Numbered from the stretch's first letter, positions 7,691 to 17,159 are shown. The stretch: 64,000 bases of DNA from Aquimarina mycalae (GCF_029906345.1 NZ_JARYGY010000001.1:842851-906850); one strand, 5' to 3'. Numbers and translations: made by a program. The notes: generated from the letters alone by a model not told the origin.

Positions 7691-8575
7691 TTAGTTATTA
7701 TTACGATGTCTTTCTCTAGCTAATAGTGTGTTTTTAAGAAGCATTGCGATTGTCATCGGACCAACTCCACCTGGAACTGGAGTTATAAACGAAGCTTTTT
7801 TACTCACATTTTCATAATCAACATCACCCACAATTCTATACCCTCTTTCTCTAGAATCATCTACAACTCTTGTAATACCTACATCAATAATCACTGCATC
7901 ATCTTTAACCATTTCGGCCTTTAAAAAATTAGGAACTCCTAATGCCGAAATAACAATATCAGCTTGAGAAATGATTTGCGTAATATTTTTAGTATGACTA
8001 TGAGTAAGCGTAACCGTAGAATTACCTGGCCATCCCTTTCTTCCCATTAAAATACTCATCGGTCTACCCACAATATGACTTCTACCGATCACAACAGTAT
8101 GCTTTCCTTTAGTATCCACATTATAGCGTTCTAATAATTCTAAAATACCAAATGGAGTCGCTGGTATAAATGTTGACATATCCAAAGCCATTTTACCAAA
8201 ATTCATGGGATGAAATCCATCTACATCTTTATCTGGATCAACAGCTAATAGTACTTTTTGTGTATCGATTTGTGGAGGCAATGGTAACTGAACAATAAAC
8301 CCATCAATACTCTTATCTTCATTAAGTTCTTTAATCTTAGCAAGCAATTCAATTTCACTGGTAGTACTAGGCATTTTTACCAAAGTAGATTCAAAACCTA
8401 TTCTTTCGCATGCTCTTACTTTACTTCCAACATACGTTAGACTAGCTCCGTCATTACCCACCAATACTGCAGCGAGGTGTGGAACTTTTTCGCCTCGATC
8501 CTTCATCTTCTGAACTTCGACAGCGATTTCATTTTTAATATCGTTACTTACTTTTTTTCCGTCTAAGACTTCCAT
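7691..8575 (-). CDS. folD: Bifunctional methylenetetrahydrofolate dehydrogenase/methenyltetrahydrofolate cyclohydrolase
   Basis: FolD interconverts 5,10-methylene-THF and 10-formyl-THF, feeding purine and formyl-Met synthesis. At 294 aa it has the normal length. The active-site YVGSK is at residues 48-52 with the catalytic Lys52. QLPLPP near residue 100 and GRSHIVGRPMS are the family signatures, and the NADP-binding fold ends in PVPGGVGPMTIAML. The start at 8575 is supported by the usual N-terminus MEVLDGKKVS. It lies 42 bases downstream of ffh on the same strand with no terminator between, so the two are probably co-transcribed. Confidence 0.97.
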   Translation of the reverse strand: MEVLDGKKVSNDIKNEIAVEVQKMKDRGEKVPHLAAVLVGNDGASLTYVGSKVRACERIGFESTLVKMPSTTSEIELLAKIKELNEDKSIDGFIVQLPLPPQIDTQKVLLAVDPDKDVDGFHPMNFGKMALDMSTFIPATPFGILELLERYNVDTKGKHTVVIGRSHIVGRPMSILMGRKGWPGNSTVTLTHSHTKNITQIISQADIVISALGVPNFLKAEMVKDDAVIIDVGITRVVDDSRERGYRIVGDVDYENVSKKASFITPVPGGVGPMTIAMLLKNTLLARERHRNNN

Positions 8576-8617
8576 ATTTGACCCCTACTTTGTGTTATAA
8601 ATTATAATGTGGAATTA

Positions 8618-9946
8618 TTATTTCATTTTACCCATCATCTGCATCATACGTTTTCCACCACCGCCTTGCATCATTTTCATCATCTTGCTCATCTGATCAA
8701 ATTGTTTTAGCAATTGATTTACTTGCTGAACAGATGTTCCCGATCCTTTTCCTATACGTTTTTTTCTACTAGCATTTATAATTTGTGGTTTTGTTCTCTC
8801 GTCTGGAGTCATCGAATGAATAATTGCTTCGATATGCTTAAAAGCATCATCATCCACATCTACATTCTTCATCATCTTACCAGCACCTGGAATCATACCA
8901 ATAAGATCTTTCATATTACCCATTTTCTTAACCTGTTGGATTTGTTTCAGGAAATCATCAAACCCAAATTGATTCTTGGCAATTTTTTTCTGTAATTTTC
9001 TAGCTTCTTCTTCATCAAATTGCTCTTGAGCTCTTTCTACAAGAGAAACTACATCTCCCATTCCCAAAATACGATCTGCCATACGTGAAGGATAGAAGAC
9101 ATCAATTGCTTCCATCTTTTCACCAGTACCAATAAACTTAATCGGTTTATTAACCACAGATTTAATAGAAATAGCAGCTCCACCTCTAGTATCACCATCT
9201 AATTTGGTAAGGATAACACCATCAAAATTCAAAACATCATTAAATGCTTTTGCAGTATTTACGGCATCTTGTCCTGTCATCGAATCCACTACAAACAGAG
9301 TTTCATCGGGTGTTACAGCTTTATGGATATTGGCTATCTCGGTCATCATAACCTCATCAACAGCCAAACGACCTGCGGTATCTATAATAACCACATTAAA
9401 TCCATTAGCTTTAGCATGGGCAACACCTGCTTTTGCTATTGCAACAGGATCACTATTTCCTTTATCACTAAAAACTTCGACATTTATTTGATCACCCACC
9501 ACATGCAACTGGTCTATCGCAGCTGGTCGGTACACATCACAAGCAACCAAAAGAGGTTTTTTTGTTTTCTTGGTTTTAAGAAAGTTTGCTAATTTTCCAG
9601 AAAAGGTTGTTTTTCCTGAACCTTGCAAACCTGACATCAAAATAACAGATGGATTCCCTGATAGGTTTACTCCTGCAACTTCTCCTCCCATCAATTCAGT
9701 CAACTCGTCTTTAACAAGTTTCACCATCAATTGACCAGGTTTAAGACTCTTAAGTACGTTCTCTCCTAAGGCTTTTTCTTTTACTGTTGCAGTAAAATCT
9801 TTAGCTATTTTATAATTCACATCAGCATCAACCAACGCTCTACGAACCTCCTTAAGTGTCTCAGCGACATTTACTTCGGTAATTTGACCATGGCCTTTTA
9901 GGATATGTAACGCCTTATCTAACTTATCGCTTAAATTATCAAACAT
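8618..9946 (-). CDS. ffh: Signal recognition particle protein Ffh
   Basis: This GTPase binds SRP RNA and hydrophobic signal sequences and targets ribosomes to the membrane through FtsY. It has an N domain (residues 1-90), a G domain with the P-loop GLQGSGKT at 106-113, and the DTAGR and TKLDGDTRGG motifs. The methionine-rich M domain at about 300-442 ends in a run of Met and Gly (QMSKMMKMMQGGGG). At 442 aa it is of normal size. It is the first gene of an ffh-folD unit with a -7 box at 9994-10001. Confidence 0.97.
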   Translation of the reverse strand: MFDNLSDKLDKALHILKGHGQITEVNVAETLKEVRRALVDADVNYKIAKDFTATVKEKALGENVLKSLKPGQLMVKLVKDELTELMGGEVAGVNLSGNPSVILMSGLQGSGKTTFSGKLANFLKTKKTKKPLLVACDVYRPAAIDQLHVVGDQINVEVFSDKGNSDPVAIAKAGVAHAKANGFNVVIIDTAGRLAVDEVMMTEIANIHKAVTPDETLFVVDSMTGQDAVNTAKAFNDVLNFDGVILTKLDGDTRGGAAISIKSVVNKPIKFIGTGEKMEAIDVFYPSRMADRILGMGDVVSLVERAQEQFDEEEARKLQKKIAKNQFGFDDFLKQIQQVKKMGNMKDLIGMIPGAGKMMKNVDVDDDAFKHIEAIIHSMTPDERTKPQIINASRKKRIGKGSGTSVQQVNQLLKQFDQMSKMMKMMQGGGGKRMMQMMGKMK

Positions 9947-9993
9947 ATGCTTTCTTAGGGTTTTTCAATATCTACTTTTTTAGTAGACAGGTG

Positions 9994-10001
9994 CAAATTT
10001 A
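9994..10001 (-). promoter_or_regulatory. Promoter -7 box for ffh-folD
   Basis: On the minus strand this reads TAAATTTG, a perfect TAnnTTTG match, 48 bases before the ffh start. No TTG is seen at the expected upstream distance. Confidence 0.4.
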
Positions 10002-10084
10002 ATGATTTGAAGTGTATTAATAAAAGGAAGATGAATCTAATTATGTGATGTAATTTAACCAGCAGGCTACATTCAAAATACACA

Positions 10085-10135
10085 TAAAAAAAGCTATTGA
10101 AGCGCACTATAAGTATAGTTACTGTTTCAATAGCT
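10085..10135 (-). terminator. Intrinsic terminator of the FAS1 lipoprotein gene
   Basis: A 10-bp perfect stem (10092-10101 with 10126-10135) encloses a 24-base loop that itself contains ACTATA/TATAGT. On the minus strand it is followed by seven T. It lies about 150 bases beyond the stop, leaving a long 3' untranslated region. Confidence 0.75.
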
Positions 10136-10284
10136 CATTTAATGTACCAGGAGTAGGCTAACTCTAATACAACACTTAACTCTTAATATCCTAATCAATA
10201 ATTTATAAACCCAAAGCATTTGGTTTAAGGGGGAAATGGAGGAATAACCAAATGCCTTGAATTCTTAATTAACTAAACATTTTT

Positions 10285-11664
10285 TTATAATGCAGGAAGG
10301 ATTACTTTATCAATTGCGTGAATCACGCCATTAGCCGCTTGAACATTAGTCACAATAATATTACTTACTCTGTCATTAGCGTCTGTTAATGTTGTGTTCA
10401 TGGCATCGACAGTAATATCACCTCCAAGAGTTGTTACCACGCCGCTCATTAAATCTTCTGCTCTAACATTAGCTTCGGCCACTACATGGAGGTTTAACGT
10501 AGCCGTCAATGTTGCTTCTGCAATATCCGCAAGAGAACTGGCACCTAACTCAGTCAATAAACTCGCAAAAGCATCATCAGTAGGTGCAAATACGGTAAAA
10601 GGTGCTGGAGCTGTTCCATTTGCTGTACTTAAAGTAGCAACATAATTCTCATCTAACTGATCATCTCTAGTAAGTGCTGCAACCAAACTGCTAAAAGTTG
10701 CATCTGCTGTAGCAAAAGTAACCACAGTAGGTAATGTGATTACAGTACCAACCTTATGAATAACTCCATTCGTAGTTACAATATCTGCTTCATCTACATC
10801 AGATATCCCATTAAAAGAAACTCCGCTTGCTGTATTGATATAAATACTCAAATTTGCCATAGTATCACCATATGTAGCAAGTGTATTACCATAACCAGTA
10901 CTTAATGAAGCAGAAACATTAACTCCTGCAAGTACATGATTTAATAAAATTTGTTCTAAATCAGCCACAGGTAAGCCAGAGATATCTCCTAATGCTGTAA
11001 AAGCGTCATTATCTGGAGCCAACAATGTTAAATTGCTATCCGCCCCATTTAACACAGCTTCAAAATCGGTATCAAATCCTGAAGTTGTAGTTGCTACTGC
11101 TGCTAAAGAGGAAAGGTCACTATCAAGACCAACAAACGTGAGCATTGTTGGTAAAGGAATCACCTTATCTACTGCATGAATAACTCCATTATCGGTCATT
11201 ATATCAGGATCTATAACTGTAGATTCTCCGTTAATAACCACTCCACTTGCAGTATTAATATACATACTTATATTAGCACCTGTTGTGGTTTCTGATGCTA
11301 AATTTTTCACATATCCTGTGGTTAGATCCGTAGACATCTGTGTGGTTCCTAACACATGATTTAATAATATTTGTTCTAGTGTTTCTACTGGAACATCATC
11401 TAGTGCAGTTCCATCCAAAAACTCTGCAAATGCAGCATTGTTTGGTGCGAATACCGTAAAGGTACCTGTCCCGTTCAGTGTAACATCTAAATTAGTTCTC
11501 TGCAATGCAGCCAACAAAGAACTATACTCTGAATTATCTGTAACAAAATCAGCGATCGTCATAACGTCTGGTGTGAATACAGTATCATCATCATCACTAC
11601 AAGAAACTACAGAAATAACAAATAGTGCTAAAAAAGCTTTTTTGAGGAAATTTTTCATTTTCAT
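10285..11664 (-). CDS. Lipoprotein with three FAS1 (fasciclin) domains
   Basis: I chose the ATG at 11664, since it gives a 459-aa protein starting MKMKNFLKKAFLALFVISVVSC with a lipobox cysteine at residue 22. The frame is open to 11709, but that extension is polar and spoils the signal. Three FAS1 domains follow at about residues 35-165, 166-305 and 306-459. Each has the TVFAP(N/T)(N/D)xAF or LLAPDNDAF box, the LLNHV or LNLHV box and an NGVIH ending. FAS1 domains mediate adhesion at cell surfaces. It lies downstream of an unknown lipoprotein on the same strand, beside the FecI/FecR/receptor unit, so all may form one surface system. Confidence 0.88.
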   Translation of the reverse strand: MKMKNFLKKAFLALFVISVVSCSDDDDTVFTPDVMTIADFVTDNSEYSSLLAALQRTNLDVTLNGTGTFTVFAPNNAAFAEFLDGTALDDVPVETLEQILLNHVLGTTQMSTDLTTGYVKNLASETTTGANISMYINTASGVVINGESTVIDPDIMTDNGVIHAVDKVIPLPTMLTFVGLDSDLSSLAAVATTTSGFDTDFEAVLNGADSNLTLLAPDNDAFTALGDISGLPVADLEQILLNHVLAGVNVSASLSTGYGNTLATYGDTMANLSIYINTASGVSFNGISDVDEADIVTTNGVIHKVGTVITLPTVVTFATADATFSSLVAALTRDDQLDENYVATLSTANGTAPAPFTVFAPTDDAFASLLTELGASSLADIAEATLTATLNLHVVAEANVRAEDLMSGVVTTLGGDITVDAMNTTLTDANDRVSNIIVTNVQAANGVIHAIDKVILPAL

Positions 11665-11753
11665 TGGTTTTAATTTTATGATTAATTGTTCGGTGATTAA
11701 ACAACTCATACAAGGAAAGTGCTACCCCAAATCATGAGTTTAGTATTTTTTTA

Positions 11754-11795
11754 ACTTTTTGTTTAATATTTTAACAAATATGTTAAACAAAAAGT
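11754..11795. repeat. 42-bp imperfect palindrome between two lipoprotein genes
   Basis: The arms 11754-11766 and 11783-11795 are perfect 13-bp reverse complements (ACTTTTTGTTTAA). The stem continues inward as TATTT/AAATA with a 2-base bulge and a 4-base loop. No T run follows on the minus strand, so it is not a standard terminator. It starts 3 bases after the stop of the upstream lipoprotein gene. Confidence 0.6.
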
Positions 11796-11797
11796 CT

Positions 11798-12472
11798 TCA
11801 TCCATCATTTTCGTCACAAGAATTTGCAAAAGAAATAATTCTAGATAATAACTCATCGTTATGAGTGGCTTCTACAGATTCACCATTATGAAGTAATAAC
11901 CTAATAGGAAAATCTATACTAACCACGGTACTTTCTTCCAGGTTTTCCATAAATACAAATACCTCAGCATCATGAATAACCTCGGTAGTCTCAAATACGT
12001 TAATATCAAAATTAAAAGTCAAAAAACGAAGTGGGTACACAAAATCAATGCACTCAATATCTGGATCATCCATATCGCAACCAATAGCTAAAGATTGTAA
12101 TGCGTTTAAATCTTCTACAATCTCTTCAGTATGGTCAGATTTGGTGATAGTAATCGGAAACTGTATTTGAATATTATCAGAAGTATTTAACTGATTATAA
12201 TCAGATATTTGATTAATTTCAATCTCTTCGGTACTATTGCGTATAATGGAGTAAGGTAAATTGATACTATAACAATTACCTCCATCTACTACATCATCAT
12301 AGGATCCATCATGGATAACAATACTACGCATTAAATCGGCCAATTGAGAATCTTTAGGAATTGTGGTATCTATATTAGGATCTATCAATTGCCTTTCTTC
12401 TTTTTGACAAGAAATCATAAAAAAAACAAAACCTATCATCACAACAAAAGCGTAACATAAACGATTTCCCAT
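11798..12472 (-). CDS. Unknown lipoprotein, divergent from the FecI-like sigma factor
   Basis: This is a 224-residue secreted lipoprotein (signal to Cys22, FMISCQKEE). I do not recognise a named domain. The mature part is acidic, beta-rich in appearance and has four cysteines (GGNCYSI, IGCDMDDPDIECID, NSCDEND). It contains the repeated idea of a hydrophobic strand followed by Thr/Val-rich strands (IQIQFPITIT, VSIDFPIRLLL). It is divergent from the sigma factor across 94 bp and precedes the FAS1 gene on the same strand, which suggests that it belongs to the same surface-sensing unit. It could be a surface-exposed ligand-binding partner, but this is inference. Confidence 0.7.
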   Translation of the reverse strand: MGNRLCYAFVVMIGFVFFMISCQKEERQLIDPNIDTTIPKDSQLADLMRSIVIHDGSYDDVVDGGNCYSINLPYSIIRNSTEEIEINQISDYNQLNTSDNIQIQFPITITKSDHTEEIVEDLNALQSLAIGCDMDDPDIECIDFVYPLRFLTFNFDINVFETTEVIHDAEVFVFMENLEESTVVSIDFPIRLLLHNGESVEATHNDELLSRIISFANSCDENDG

Positions 12473-12566
12473 AATACTTATCTATATTTAGTTTGTTATT
12501 ATAACAATTAAAATATTCAAATTCCTACTAAGCTTCTTTTTTTTTTACTTTTAGAAAAAACTCCTA

Positions 12567-13082
12567 ATGCCCAAAGATTTATTCGAAAACGTTTGTGAGG
12601 AAAAGCTTTTTTCAGAGCTTTTTAAAAAACACGCTAAAAACCTACATGACTTTATCTATTATAAATACGGTGAACATATACAACCAAAAGACAAAGTACA
12701 AGAAGCCTTTATAAAATTGTGGGATAATTGTAAAAAAGTTTCTTTAGAAAAATCAAAAAGTTTTTTATTTACAGTAGCAAACAATCTATCATTAAACCAG
12801 ATAAAACATGATAAGGTAAAACTGAAATATCAGCAGATACCCACAAATGATCGCACTAATGAAAACCCACATTTCATACTAGAAGAAAAAGAATACCTTC
12901 TCAAATATCAGAAAGCACTAAGTAACTTAACAGCATCTCAACGAGTAGCCTTTCTTATGAATAGAGTTGAAGGCAAACGGCATAAAGAGATTGCAGCATT
13001 ACTTGGTATTTCTAGAAAGGCAGTAGAAAAGAGAATTTACGGAGCTCTCGAAAAATTAAGAAAAGACATAGAAGGAATATAA
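12567..13082 (+). CDS. FecI-type ECF RNA polymerase sigma factor
   Basis: This is a 171-aa extracytoplasmic-function sigma factor. Region 2 includes QEAFIKLWDN at about residues 45-54, and region 4 has a helix-turn-helix ending GISRKAVEKRIYGALEKL at about 142-160. Such factors are held by a FecR-type membrane anti-sigma and released when the partner receptor binds its ligand. FecR and an STN-bearing receptor follow immediately, giving the classical FecI-FecR-FecA order. It probably drives transcription of its own unit and perhaps the divergent lipoprotein gene. Confidence 0.93.
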   Translation: MPKDLFENVCEEKLFSELFKKHAKNLHDFIYYKYGEHIQPKDKVQEAFIKLWDNCKKVSLEKSKSFLFTVANNLSLNQIKHDKVKLKYQQIPTNDRTNENPHFILEEKEYLLKYQKALSNLTASQRVAFLMNRVEGKRHKEIAALLGISRKAVEKRIYGALEKLRKDIEGI

Positions 13083-13144
13083 AAAAACGGAAAGACTGGG
13101 TAGGAGTTTTAGCTATAAGATTGTTATTACATTAGAATCTTGTT

Positions 13145-14050
13145 ATGAAAAAGGAAGATATTATTAAAAAGTGGTTGAACTATGAACAACTCACTAAGCA
13201 GGAATCAGAGGCGTTTGAGCAATTGAGCGCCTATGATTCTTATGTTAAAATATCCGATGCCTCTAAAAAATTCAAGGCTCCTAATTATAATTCTAGCGAG
13301 CACTACCAAACCCTATATAAAGAATTAGTTCCTCAAAAAACAGTTCCTCTTAAAAGGTCTTATTTACCTAATTTAGTTCGTATTGCAGCAGTTTTTGCAA
13401 TTGGAATTGGGTTATATTTTTCTTTTTTTAAAGAATACAATACAACCTATACCACACTTGCTAGTGAAAAATCTACTATTGAATTACCCGATACGTCCAC
13501 TGCCATATTAAATGCACTTTCTTCTATTGAGTATAATAAAAAGAATTGGCCAAACCAACGTAGTCTTACTCTAACAGGTGAAGCTTTTTTTAAAGTTGCA
13601 GATGGTAAAAAATTTGATGTTCATACGAGTTCAGGTATTGTAAGTGTTTTAGGAACTCAATTTAATATTAAGCAAAGAGGTAACTATTTTGAAGTTACCT
13701 GCTACGAAGGAGTTGTAAGTGTAACAACTGGGAATCAAGTCAAGTATTTAAAAGCTGGAGATGTCTTAGAGTTATCTTCAAAAATTATCAAAGAGAAAAA
13801 AATAAACCGCCAAGAACCTCATTGGATCAATGATAGAAGTTCATTTTATAGCACGCCTTATTCAAAAGTTTTAAAAGAATTAGAATGGCAATATGGTGTC
13901 ACTATTACAACTAAAAACATTGATAAAACTATACTTTTTACTGGTAATTTTGTACATTCAGATATTCAAACTGCGTTAAAATCTATTACGATACCTATGC
14001 GTTTGAAATATGTGATTAATAACAAAACTGTAACTTTATTTAAAGAGTGA
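13145..14050 (+). CDS. FecR family anti-sigma regulator
   Basis: This is a 301-aa inner-membrane regulator. A cytoplasmic N-terminal part (residues 1-75) would hold the sigma factor. One transmembrane helix lies at about 77-95 (LVRIAAVFAIGIGLYF). The periplasmic FecR domain is at about 105-215 (TLTGEAFFKVADGKKFDVHT, VLGTQFNIK, CYEGVVSV). The C-terminal DUF4974 domain, at about 230-301, is common in Bacteroidota FecR proteins and resembles an STN fold. Its TGA stop overlaps the GTG start of the receptor gene (GTGA), pointing to translational coupling. Confidence 0.94.
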   Translation: MKKEDIIKKWLNYEQLTKQESEAFEQLSAYDSYVKISDASKKFKAPNYNSSEHYQTLYKELVPQKTVPLKRSYLPNLVRIAAVFAIGIGLYFSFFKEYNTTYTTLASEKSTIELPDTSTAILNALSSIEYNKKNWPNQRSLTLTGEAFFKVADGKKFDVHTSSGIVSVLGTQFNIKQRGNYFEVTCYEGVVSVTTGNQVKYLKAGDVLELSSKIIKEKKINRQEPHWINDRSSFYSTPYSKVLKELEWQYGVTITTKNIDKTILFTGNFVHSDIQTALKSITIPMRLKYVINNKTVTLFKE

Positions 14051-16542
14051 TTCAAACCAAAATCCTCGTTTCAATTATTCTATTGACCTTCATTCTTTCT
14101 CCACTAAAAGCACAAACAGGAAAAGATACATATCCGCTTATAGTAGTTTTAAAAAATATTCAAAAAAAATTTGGATACAGATTTTCATATGTAGATCAAG
14201 AATTAAATGACATTACTATCCCTAAACCACCTGAATTAGCAGAACTAGATGAGACTATATTATATTTAGAAACTACAACTCCCTTTCGTTATACCATTCT
14301 TAAAGATAATACCATAACATTAAGTTACAGAATCAAAGAAATCTGTGGAACGATACTAGACCTAAACAATAAGATTATACCTAACGCGACGATCAAAACT
14401 AACAATCATGGAACCATATCGGATGCTGAAGGAAGATTTAGGATAAAAATAGATTCTCCTAACGATATCATTATAATTACATATATTGGATATAAGCCTC
14501 TTAGGATTCCAATACTTGATTTTAAAGAAAAGCCTTGCAAAAAAATCATACTCACCCAAAAAGTAGAATCTCTAAATGAGATTATCCTAAATGATTATTT
14601 GATTAAAGGAATACAAAAAAGAAATGATGGTTCAGTTACTGTTAATTATAATAATTTTGGGATTCTACCAGGTCTTATTGAACCTGATCTACTGCAAACG
14701 ATTCAAGCACTTCCTGGTGTTTTAAGTGTAAACGAGACGGTTTCTGACATCAATGTACGAGGTGGAACTAATGATCAAAACCTTATACTCTGGGACGGAA
14801 TAAAAATGTACCAATCCAGTCATTTCTTTGGTCTTATATCTGCATTCAACCCATATTTAACCAAAAACGTACAAATATTTAAAAATGGTTCGAGTTCTAG
14901 GTATGGTGAAGGTGTATCTAGTGTAATCGCTATGAATACAACAAATGAGATCAATGAAAATATAGATGCAAGTATTGGTGTAAATCTTATAAGTGCAGAT
15001 GGTTATATAGATGCACCTTTAAACAAAAAGTCATCCATTCAGTTGGCAGTGAGACACTCTTTAAATGAAATCATAGAAACCCCAACCTATGATCGATATT
15101 TTGATAAAGCATTTCAAAACTCAGAAGTAATCAATATGAATAGTTCTGATGAAAAGTTCTCTTTTTATGATGCAAGTATACGCTGGTTATATCAATTCAC
15201 TCCAAAAGATCTCATCAAAGTAAATGCTTTGGTAATGCGAAACAACCTTGTTTTTCAAGAAGATTCGTCTATAAATCAATCCAACATTTCTAGAGAAAGT
15301 AGTGCGAAACAGAGTAATATTGTAGGAGGAATATTATATCAACGAGATTGGAACAAATTCTTTAAAAGTGAACTATTGCTATATGGCACAAATTATAAGC
15401 TTACGGCCATAAACTCTGATATTCAAAACAATCAAAGGCTATTACAGGAGAATGATGTTCTCGAAAGCGGCTTAAAATTAAATACACTTCTTAAAACAGG
15501 TGCTAACACTAATTTAAAAAACGGATATCAGTTTAATGAGACTGGTATATCCAATCTTCAGGATATAAACAATCCTACTTTTAGAGATTTTACAAAAGAA
15601 GTTGTGCGCACCCATTCAATATTCTCAGAACTAGAGTACCGTTCAAATAATAGCACTACATATTACAATATAGGAGCTCGACTAAATTATTTTGAAAAAT
15701 TTGATACATTCAATTTTGAACCTAGAGTTAGTGCATACAAAAGATTTACTAATCATTTTACTTTAGAGTTTTTAGGAGAAATTAAAAGTCAGGCGACTTC
15801 TCAAATAATAGATCTTCAAAATGATTTTCTAGGTATTGAAAACCGAAGATGGGTATTATCTAATGACAATGACATTCCTATAATTAAAAGTAAACAAGCT
15901 TCGATCGGTATTAGCTACAACCATAATAACTGGCTAATAAGTACCGATTTTTACTATAAAGATGTTGATGGGATCATAACTCGTAGTCAAGGGTTTCAGA
16001 ACCAATATGAGTTTATAAGAGATCATGGTAGTTACGCTGTTTTTGGTATTGATTTTTTGATCAACAAAAGGTTCAAAAGTTTCAGTACATGGTTAAGTTA
16101 TTCTTATGCTAATAATGAATACACCTTTAATAATTTAAGTGAAACGAATTTTCCAAATAATATCGACATTCGTCATAACATAAATTTCGCTATTTCTTAT
16201 CAATATAAAAACCTAAAAATTTCAGGTGGTATAAATTGGCATAGTGGGAAACCTACTACCTTACCAGACCCTAATAATACTATCGAAAACAACCGAATAA
16301 ATTATTTGACCCCAAACAATTCAAGGCTGGATGATTATATCCGAACAGATATTTCTTCTACGTACTCATTCAATATTTCTAAAAAAATAAAAGGGTTTGC
16401 TGGAATTTCTTTCTGGAATATTCTAGGCCAGAACAATACTATTAATAATTACTATTCGATTAGAAATCAAAATGACGTAGAACAAATAACGGAATCAGGA
16501 TTAGGCACTACGCCCAATCTGGTTTTGCGATTAAATTTTTAA
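14047..16542 (+). CDS. TonB-dependent transducer receptor with STN domain
   Basis: This 831-aa outer membrane receptor is expected to import a ligand and signal through the adjacent FecR and sigma factor. It starts at GTG 14047, overlapping the FecR stop by 4 bases. The signal peptide ends at residue 22 (PLKAQ). An STN/secretin-type domain is at about 25-95, followed by a carboxypeptidase-like regulatory domain at about 97-175 (ICGTILDLNNKIIPNATI). The plug is at about 200-300 (INVRGGTNDQNLILWDG), and the beta barrel ends in LVLRLNF with a terminal Phe. There is no SusD partner, which separates it from the SusC proteins at 51.5 and 59.9 kb. The ligand is unknown. Confidence 0.92.
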   Translation: MIQTKILVSIILLTFILSPLKAQTGKDTYPLIVVLKNIQKKFGYRFSYVDQELNDITIPKPPELAELDETILYLETTTPFRYTILKDNTITLSYRIKEICGTILDLNNKIIPNATIKTNNHGTISDAEGRFRIKIDSPNDIIIITYIGYKPLRIPILDFKEKPCKKIILTQKVESLNEIILNDYLIKGIQKRNDGSVTVNYNNFGILPGLIEPDLLQTIQALPGVLSVNETVSDINVRGGTNDQNLILWDGIKMYQSSHFFGLISAFNPYLTKNVQIFKNGSSSRYGEGVSSVIAMNTTNEINENIDASIGVNLISADGYIDAPLNKKSSIQLAVRHSLNEIIETPTYDRYFDKAFQNSEVINMNSSDEKFSFYDASIRWLYQFTPKDLIKVNALVMRNNLVFQEDSSINQSNISRESSAKQSNIVGGILYQRDWNKFFKSELLLYGTNYKLTAINSDIQNNQRLLQENDVLESGLKLNTLLKTGANTNLKNGYQFNETGISNLQDINNPTFRDFTKEVVRTHSIFSELEYRSNNSTTYYNIGARLNYFEKFDTFNFEPRVSAYKRFTNHFTLEFLGEIKSQATSQIIDLQNDFLGIENRRWVLSNDNDIPIIKSKQASIGISYNHNNWLISTDFYYKDVDGIITRSQGFQNQYEFIRDHGSYAVFGIDFLINKRFKSFSTWLSYSYANNEYTFNNLSETNFPNNIDIRHNINFAISYQYKNLKISGGINWHSGKPTTLPDPNNTIENNRINYLTPNNSRLDDYIRTDISSTYSFNISKKIKGFAGISFWNILGQNNTINNYYSIRNQNDVEQITESGLGTTPNLVLRLNF

Positions 16543-17006
16543 AGCTTTTTTACACCACTATAACTTACCTCTTCTTCTCCTCCCACAACTTTTTCTACAT
16601 TTTCGATTATTTCAAAGCCATTTTTTCGAAAAAAAGTTTTTGTCACAGCATTTATTTGAGTTGTAAGTGTACTAACATTGTGCTCTTTTGCAACTTCTTC
16701 CATGACAGCATATAGCTTTTTAGCAATTCCTCTTCCCTGATAATTCTGGTGCACAAAAATATATTCTATCACTCCATCTCTATTAAGTAAAAAAGAGCCT
16801 ATAATCTCTCCATTCAATTTTGCATTATACACAAAATCATTTTTAAACTTTTCTTTCCAATAGTTCTTATCCGCTGCTAATCTAGAATATATTTTTACTT
16901 CAGATTTAGTGAATATTTTGGAACCATAAATAGTAACGGTCTGATAAAACAGACGCTGCATTAAGGTCAAATCCGAGTCGACAGCTTGAGAGATTAGGTA
17001 GTTCAT
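16539..17006 (-). CDS. GNAT family N-acetyltransferase
   Basis: This 155-aa acetyl-CoA-dependent acyltransferase carries the motif A loop YQGRGIAKKLYAVMEEVA at about residues 94-111 and the C-terminal FFRKNGFEIIENVEK strand-turn typical of GNATs. The substrate cannot be predicted. Its end overlaps the end of the converging receptor gene by 4 bases, with no terminator between, so the transcripts probably overlap. Confidence 0.88.
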   Translation of the reverse strand: MNYLISQAVDSDLTLMQRLFYQTVTIYGSKIFTKSEVKIYSRLAADKNYWKEKFKNDFVYNAKLNGEIIGSFLLNRDGVIEYIFVHQNYQGRGIAKKLYAVMEEVAKEHNVSTLTTQINAVTKTFFRKNGFEIIENVEKVVGGEEEVSYSGVKKL

Positions 17007-17159
17007 TATTTATTAAGCAGAAGAATACTTCTTTTTTCTATGGGGTAAAACAACTTTCACATAAATATAGAGAAAAAGATTAGATAATAAAATTTTTGTT
17101 AAAAAAAACTTAAAGAATAAAAAAATGTAGTAATTTAAAAGTGCCCTAAAATGTAATTT

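Larger units (their letters stand above)
9947..10284. other. Intergenic region between FAS1 gene and ffh
   Basis: This 338-bp space holds the ffh promoter box near 9994 and the FAS1 terminator at 10085-10135. I see no small gene in it. A 5-bp hairpin CTACT/AGTAG lies in the ffh leader near 9972-9987. Confidence 0.6.

Noticed and set aside
11665..11709. N-terminal extension of the FAS1 lipoprotein to 11709
   Set aside because: The added residues are polar and would bury the lipoprotein signal; the ATG at 11664 (or 11658) fits better.
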